DNA of 26,721 bases, taken from a virus. The stretch covers positions 1 to 26,721 of IMG/VR virus record IMGVR_UViG_3300032240_000801. One strand, 5' to 3'. Below are positions 22,914-26,721 of this stretch, piece by piece. The position numbers and the translations under genes were made by a program. A model generated the notes under the pieces. It saw nothing but the letters and a program-made list of their open reading frames with translations, had not been told where the DNA came from and ran no database searches. Each line of letters begins with the position of its first letter. Within the stretch, counting starts at the first letter, position 1.

Positions 22914-23010
22914 TGTGGATAACTTTGACGCCCTACAAGCCCCTACAAGCCCCTAGAATTTGTCCGGGTCTCTACGCTTAACTGGGGATTTTCAGCCTAC
23001 TGTAGGGGCT
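22914..23010. repeat. Direct repeats with inverted partner and a DnaA-like box
   Basis: CCCTACAAGC occurs twice in tandem (22931-22950), followed by CCCTA. AGCCCCTACA (22938-22947) has a perfect 10-bp inverted copy TGTAGGGGCT at 23001-23010, so the partner can pair with several alternative upstream units. The minus strand also reads TTATCCACA at 22922-22914, the canonical DnaA-box sequence. There is no T-run, so it is not a standard terminator. It could be a transcription boundary, a regulatory RNA element or a replication-related site; a single box is weak evidence. Confidence 0.45.
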
Positions 23011-23020
23011 ATAAACGCCC

Positions 23021-23560
23021 TTAGTCATCGTCATCATCGTCCCACTCTACAGCAATCCAGCCCAGTTTTTTCAAATCTTCTCGTATTTCATCTGTAACTA
23101 CACCTTCGGGTACGAACCCAGGTATAGCATCGGCTTCATCATAGCTTGGATTTATACCACTACAATACCAATCAATGTAGTCGCCTTTTTCCAACATGTC
23201 AGCAACAATGCCTCCAGCATGTCTCCAACTGGCACTCCACCGCTGATTTTTCAAAATTGGCATTGTGTCTAATTTCATAAACTGCATATTGCACATGGCC
23301 GCATATAAGTTTTGAGCATACGGTTTACTGGCCTTGGCTTTATCGCAAATCCATTTGGTACTACGGAGATCATACTCCATATTGTCTTTTTGCCATTCTG
23401 GATCTACAAGATTAGCCGCATCTTGCTCTTTGGCAGTTTTCCAAAAGTTTTCATAAAACTCTGGAACTTCTTTGCCATCTTCTTCAGCTCGTTTTTTAGC
23501 CCCTTCTAATTGGAAGGTATGACGTTCAGGACTGCTGTTTGGTTTGGAATCGGTACTCAC
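23021..23560 (-). CDS. Conserved phage protein with acidic tail
   Basis: The protein has 179 residues. The GTG at 23560 is the likely start, because no ATG lies close by in frame. The core SASWRHAGGIVADMLEKGDY followed by IDWYCSGI is very distinctive and familiar to me from many phage proteins of unknown function. Before it lie STKWICDKAKASKPYAQNLY and AAMCNMQFMKLD. The protein ends in six Asp residues, which may mimic DNA or bind metal. It overlaps the upstream gene by 35 bases and is the last gene before the 190-base promoter gap. Confidence 0.78.
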   Translation of the reverse strand: MSTDSKPNSSPERHTFQLEGAKKRAEEDGKEVPEFYENFWKTAKEQDAANLVDPEWQKDNMEYDLRSTKWICDKAKASKPYAQNLYAAMCNMQFMKLDTMPILKNQRWSASWRHAGGIVADMLEKGDYIDWYCSGINPSYDEADAIPGFVPEGVVTDEIREDLKKLGWIAVEWDDDDDD

Positions 23561-23711
23561 GCTTTAACCACCATTTGTACATGTTAAAATATTCATTCAT
23601 TGAATACGGTAGTTCACCGAGACTTGAATGCTCTTCTGAATTTTCAATCCAAATATTTTGGACCCATAGTCGAAATCTACTTGCTTCTTTGGGATTTAAA
23701 GTTAGTGACAT
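23526..23711 (-). CDS. Small phage protein, unknown function
   Basis: The protein has 61 residues, with LPYSMNEYFNMYKWWLKREY as its most conserved-looking part. It overlaps the genes on both sides by 35 bases, which is more than usual here. AAGG lies about 9 bases before the ATG. The aromatic-rich helical end argues that it is a real protein. No family recognised. Confidence 0.6.
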   Translation of the reverse strand: MSLTLNPKEASRFRLWVQNIWIENSEEHSSLGELPYSMNEYFNMYKWWLKREYRFQTKQQS

Positions 23712-24015
23712 CTTTAATAGCCTTTTTCAAAGTTTCTGCATAGTTAAGAGCTTGTTGTTCGCTCATGATAATGTTTGCTTCGTACTCTACATACCCTTTG
23801 GTCAACAAAGTCCAAATGATTTTGAAACGATTAAGTTCCCACCATTTGGTCTTTTGTTGAGTATACGTAGTCACAGTAACTCCAGAATCATCTGCTTCAA
23901 TCCAAACATCATGTTGGTGATTAGGATCAGTACATTCACAGGCAACGCTGTACATGACAGAGTCGCCCCACTCTCTATGTTTGTAGATGCCTTCAGCTGG
24001 AATTTGTGCTTTCAT
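23677..24015 (-). CDS. Conserved phage protein of unknown function
   Basis: The protein has 112 residues. CECTDPNHQHDVWIEADDSG in the first half could bind metal through Cys and His. The second half (RFKIIWTLLTKGYVEYEANI, then a helix with QQALNYAETLKKAIKD) looks like a compact alpha/beta domain. The start follows the previous stop by one base. I recall similar small phage proteins but no function. Confidence 0.72.
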   Translation of the reverse strand: MKAQIPAEGIYKHREWGDSVMYSVACECTDPNHQHDVWIEADDSGVTVTTYTQQKTKWWELNRFKIIWTLLTKGYVEYEANIIMSEQQALNYAETLKKAIKDVTNFKSQRSK

Positions 24016-24016
24016 A

Positions 24017-24841
24017 TTAAGTCCAAAGTGATTGACGGATTTTGATCAAACGAATCATCATTTGTTCATCTTCTTTTTCGTAAGCCGCTTCAATTTTACG
24101 AAGTAGTTTATGAGCCTTATCACTCATCTTACGAAGTTCAGGAGTCTTGTCTGAGCTGAAATTTAGTCGGCCACCATTGGCTTCACGTGCCGCTTCGCAG
24201 TAAGCAGTCCACCCACTGGCATCCATTGGATCTGGACGATTACGATATACAGTAGTCCACCAAGTGTAAAGCTCAATAATTTCTTTAGCGGCTTTAGCTT
24301 GATAAGTTGGTTCTTCTTTTTCACCTTCTTCGATGAACTCTTTGTTAGTCAATGTTTCTGCCCAACGTAGATATTCTAGACCAGCTTCTGGGCAACGCCA
24401 AGTACGCCAACGCAACCAACCCTTACGATACCAAGGTACATTGAACTTGGTCCTAGCTTCGTCACTCCAGATGCAATGATGCCACGCTTGTTCTATTTCA
24501 ACAAAGTCTTGAAGCTCATTAAACAGGCATGGCAGGAATCGATTCCCAACATCGCACCAGTCGCCAGGACGAATATCACGAGCATGAGCAGTAAGACTAT
24601 GACTGCGGCTAACCCAACGATTATTAATATAATATCTAACATCATTTAATTTATCCGGAACGTAGTAAACAAACTTCTGAAGATGGTCCAATCCTTCTTC
24701 AGCAATCCACCAACGAACAGGATGTGCGGCCTTAGCCTTGTCTTCCCAGTCGTTCCATTCTTCGCTTGTGCCACACTTGAGCTTAGGTGTGCCACGCAAC
24801 CAATCTGCAAATTTTCCAATTGTCCAATAATGTGATCTCAT
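24017..24841 (-). CDS. Tryptophan-rich phage protein of unknown function
   Basis: The protein has 274 residues, unusually rich in Trp and other aromatics. Its segments include HYWTIGKFADWLRGTPKLKC, DWCDVGNRFLPCLFNELQDF, RKGWLRWRTWRCPEAGLEYL and EIIELYTWWTTVYRNRPDP. It is mostly helical, with no catalytic motif I recognise. The start overlaps the stop of the 45-residue gene (TAATG), so translation is coupled. Related proteins seem frequent in aquatic phages, from memory. Confidence 0.72.
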   Translation of the reverse strand: MRSHYWTIGKFADWLRGTPKLKCGTSEEWNDWEDKAKAAHPVRWWIAEEGLDHLQKFVYYVPDKLNDVRYYINNRWVSRSHSLTAHARDIRPGDWCDVGNRFLPCLFNELQDFVEIEQAWHHCIWSDEARTKFNVPWYRKGWLRWRTWRCPEAGLEYLRWAETLTNKEFIEEGEKEEPTYQAKAAKEIIELYTWWTTVYRNRPDPMDASGWTAYCEAAREANGGRLNFSSDKTPELRKMSDKAHKLLRKIEAAYEKEDEQMMIRLIKIRQSLWT

Positions 24842-24978
24842 TATTCCACCTTGTCTATTCCATAAAAACTTCCGTAAGGAATTTTACCGTATACTGAAAA
24901 TCGTATTGCTTCACTCAATGTAGCAAATACCCTCGATCTCAAATGTTCTCCAGTTGACCAATATCGCAATTTATACAT
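24841..24978 (-). CDS. Small protein, 45 residues, between mazG-like gene and the Trp-rich gene
   Basis: This short frame reads MYKLRYWSTGEHLRSRVFAT, LSEAIRFSVYGKIPYGSFYG, IDKVE. It fills the gap between two genes: its ATG comes two bases after the MazG-like stop, and its TAA overlaps the next ATG. It is basic at the N-terminus and looks like a small strand-helix-strand fold (YxLRYWxTGE...A...SxxEAIRFS). This coupling on both sides is the main reason to call it real. Confidence 0.65.
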   Translation of the reverse strand: MYKLRYWSTGEHLRSRVFATLSEAIRFSVYGKIPYGSFYGIDKVE

Positions 24979-24980
24979 TT

Positions 24981-25340
24981 CTAAATAAATTCTGCCAAAT
25001 TAGGAGGAGTCCATCCAATTGGCTTCAACACCTTGCCATCTTCACGCTTACGTACTTTGCCAGTATCTTTGTCAATCTTGGCAAAATTACTACGCATAAC
25101 TTCTTTCCATGCACCTTCGGCATCAAATCCTGCACTGTGAATAGCACCGATGGTGACAACTAGAATGTCAATAAGTGCATCTAGTTCTTCAACATCGTTA
25201 TTCATAGCTCTTGCTTCTTGAAGTTCTTTAAATTCTTCTTCAATCAAATTGAGGTACATGTCATATTGACCCGGGTCAAAAGTGCCAACACTTTGATCGC
25301 AAGCCTTCATAAATTTTTCTTGATCTCTAAACGGGTTCAT
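24981..25340 (-). CDS. MazG-like nucleotide pyrophosphohydrolase
   Basis: The protein has 119 residues from MNPFRDQEKFMKACDQSVG. The MazG/PRA-PH helical motif is visible: LIEEEFKELQEAR (EExxE) and ELDALIDILVVTIGA (ExxD), which bind Mg and the triphosphate. The end, GKVRKREDGKVLKPIGWTPP, is typical of phage members. It would hydrolyse NTPs or dNTPs to monophosphates, shaping nucleotide pools. The start at 25340 is favoured by GAGG six bases upstream and follows the previous TAA by one base. Confidence 0.85.
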   Translation of the reverse strand: MNPFRDQEKFMKACDQSVGTFDPGQYDMYLNLIEEEFKELQEARAMNNDVEELDALIDILVVTIGAIHSAGFDAEGAWKEVMRSNFAKIDKDTGKVRKREDGKVLKPIGWTPPNLAEFI

Positions 25341-25341
25341 A

Positions 25342-25578
25342 TTATCCTCTAACACCTGTTTTTGTTTTAATTACTGATGGCCCATCAGTTATAAAATCAA
25401 TCCCGGCCATTCGACCTTCATACATTCTGCCGTTCCAAGTCATCATGAGCTTAACTGATTTATTTAACACTACAGTTAAATTTCTCTTTTCATTAAAACT
25501 AAGAACTTCAGCTTCGACAGTCTTTGAGCTTTTTTCTTGTTTGACAATACACTTGTCACCAACTCTAGTTACATCCAT
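25342..25578 (-). CDS. Conserved small phage protein, unknown function
   Basis: The protein has 78 residues. A beta-rich first part (GDKCIVKQEKSSKTVEAEVL) leads to the distinctive VKLMMTWNGRMYEGRMAGID and FITDGP. The last motif is one I recall from T4-like phage hypothetical proteins. AAAGGA lies five bases before the ATG, which follows the glycosyltransferase stop by one base. Confidence 0.72.
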   Translation of the reverse strand: MDVTRVGDKCIVKQEKSSKTVEAEVLSFNEKRNLTVVLNKSVKLMMTWNGRMYEGRMAGIDFITDGPSVIKTKTGVRG

Positions 25579-25579
25579 G

Positions 25580-26521
25580 TCAATCCTTTAGGAATACATC
25601 ATTAAACTTTTGCATTACTGGGCCAGGTCTAAATTGTGCCGCTCTCTGCGACCAATCTTCCTTACCCATAGTATAACGTATATTAAGCATCTTGTCAAAG
25701 AAATTATTTTGATTATACATCAATTCAGAGTCTTTGAGCATCAGCGTATGATTCAAATCATAGCCGCCTTCCCAAGACATGACGGGCTTGCCTAAACTTA
25801 ACGCTTCTAATACTGCCACTCCAAAACTCTCACCTTCAAGTCTAGCGTGTATCATAGCGTCCCATGTATTGATCAAATTGCTTTTTACTTGTGGGTCCTG
25901 CACTTCTGGATAGAAAATAACATTGGGATGATCAATCCATTTGTTAGTACCTACAAATAAGAAAACATAATCATTGCTTTGATTTAGCAATCGCATAATG
26001 TCTTGATATACAAATCCCAAGTTAAAAGTTTCCTTGGCACCAATCCTACCAAAAATAAACTTGTCTTTGGCAATGCCTAGCTGTTCTCTAAAAGTGCCAG
26101 TGGGTTCGGGCAAGTTGGCCATGTGAGGCACCCAAGGAGTTCCTGGATTCATTTTTTGGCTTAACCACTCGCTGACATACGCATACCTATCACCATGCGG
26201 AGCATAGTGTTGGAAAATGGCATGTACGCCAGTTCGACAATTTGTAGGAACAAATTCTAAACCACCACCTCTTAGAAAATAAGCAAAGTCTACTTTTTCT
26301 TGGTCAATGATCTTTTCTAAATCAGTAAATCCGTTATGTCCAATCAAACGAAACTGCTTACCAATTCTTTCACGCATGTCTGCATTAGTATGAGGATTGG
26401 TCAAATCATAACTGAACACTACTTCGTGTCCCAGTAGATCCTGTGTGTATTTGGCATAATCAATAGCCGCTACGGTTGACCCGCGAACGTCCAATTGATT
26501 GTTGTGTATCATAATTTTCAT
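25580..26521 (-). CDS. GT-B fold glycosyltransferase
   Basis: The protein has 313 residues from MKIMIHNNQLDVRGSTV. The start at 26521 overlaps the upstream stop as ATGA. The donor-binding C-terminal half has LEGESFGVAVLEALSLGKPV, matching the Ex7E motif of GT4-like retaining enzymes. FIFGRIGAKETFNLGF and YVFLFVGTNKWI are Rossmann strands of the same half. It is shorter than usual (350-400), but both lobes are present. Donor and acceptor are unknown; a cell-surface or virion glycan is likely given the sugar genes elsewhere. Confidence 0.82.
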   Translation of the reverse strand: MKIMIHNNQLDVRGSTVAAIDYAKYTQDLLGHEVVFSYDLTNPHTNADMRERIGKQFRLIGHNGFTDLEKIIDQEKVDFAYFLRGGGLEFVPTNCRTGVHAIFQHYAPHGDRYAYVSEWLSQKMNPGTPWVPHMANLPEPTGTFREQLGIAKDKFIFGRIGAKETFNLGFVYQDIMRLLNQSNDYVFLFVGTNKWIDHPNVIFYPEVQDPQVKSNLINTWDAMIHARLEGESFGVAVLEALSLGKPVMSWEGGYDLNHTLMLKDSELMYNQNNFFDKMLNIRYTMGKEDWSQRAAQFRPGPVMQKFNDVFLKD

Positions 26522-26721
26522 TCTGGTTTGCCCCATTTAAGATAATATTCTGATAATTTTTTGACTGGCATTTCTGCTACAATCAAATAGATGTGACCGT
26601 AAGTCATTGGGTCCACATGTCTATGCCAAGTAGGACTTTCTGGTATACAGTGCTCCATGACAAACTTGCCTGGATCCGACTGTTGCCATTTCCAAATAGG
26701 ATCAGCTACCATTAAGTCTGG
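26518..26721 (-). CDS. C-terminal end of a gene cut by the right edge
   Basis: The frame is open to the edge for 68 codons, so the start is probably outside the window; an internal ATG at 26712 without a visible ribosome site is the only alternative seen. The visible part, MVADPIWKWQQSDPGKFVME then HCIPESPTWHRHVDPMTYGH, is rich in His, Trp and Pro and matches nothing I recognise. It overlaps the glycosyltransferase start by four bases, so it probably belongs to the same operon. Confidence 0.6.
   Translation of the reverse strand, partial: PDLMVADPIWKWQQSDPGKFVMEHCIPESPTWHRHVDPMTYGHIYLIVAEMPVKKLSEYYLKWGKPE

Noticed and set aside
22931-22956. Possible CRISPR-like repeat array
   Set aside because: Only two full 10-base units with no spacers; far too short and directly adjacent.
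22938-23010. Rho-independent terminator at the 10-bp inverted repeat
   Set aside because: The loop is over 50 bases and no T-run follows on the minus strand.

Overview
The window looks like part of a tailed double-stranded DNA phage genome, most likely a large T4-like myovirus from water. The grounds are: almost every gene lies on the minus strand in tight runs with 4-base stop/start overlaps; there is a structural block with a collagen-like S74 fibre; T4-type late promoter boxes (TATAAATA) precede structural genes; and many small genes resemble conserved phage proteins I recall from T4-like phages of marine and fresh water. There are no photosystem genes, tRNAs or host ribosomal genes, so the host cannot be named. 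Near-consensus sigma-70 promoters suggest an ordinary bacterial host polymerase acting early.

Layout, read in the direction of minus-strand transcription (right to left). (1) 26721-23021: a partial gene, a GT-B glycosyltransferase, a MazG-like pyrophosphohydrolase and small phage genes, including a 45-residue gene at 24841-24978. (2) A 190-base gap (22830-23020) with a sigma-70 promoter, a repeat/hairpin and one DnaA-like box, followed by genes 22829-16805: a 401-residue conserved protein, zinc-ribbon proteins, a ribbon-helix-helix-like protein, membrane proteins and ClpP. (3) A promoter at 16777-16804 and genes 16703-13671: a 6-pyruvoyl-tetrahydropterin-synthase-like protein, cupin, nucleotidyltransferase, UDP-glucuronate-decarboxylase-like epimerase and a 2OG-Fe(II) oxygenase. 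(4) A full-consensus promoter at 13646-13674 that would start RNA exactly on an ATG, then small genes, a frameshifted uvdE (UV endonuclease) and a TPR-like/2OG-oxygenase fusion, ending at a bidirectional terminator (10391-10413). (5) The single plus-strand gene (10036-10371), a membrane-anchored histone-H1-like protein, beside a structured 180-base intergenic region. (6) 9854-1: superoxide dismutase, a small acidic protein, a 1502-residue sedolisin (S53) protease fused to Ig-like modules, the collagen-like S74 fibre, a beta-propeller glycan enzyme, a TPR-like/FkbM methyltransferase fusion, and the start of another structural protein.

How they may work together: sugar-nucleotide and glycan genes (epimerase, nucleotidyltransferase, cupin, glycosyltransferase, beta-propeller enzyme, FkbM methyltransferase) and two 2OG oxygenases share a genome with a collagen-like fibre and a large Ig/protease fibre-like protein. 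The FkbM and one 2OG enzyme carry the same N-terminal module of about 185 residues. This suggests, as an inference, a system that modifies virion fibres or a cell-surface polymer, with the shared module as a docking part. ClpP, superoxide dismutase and the UV endonuclease look like host-takeover or stress genes.
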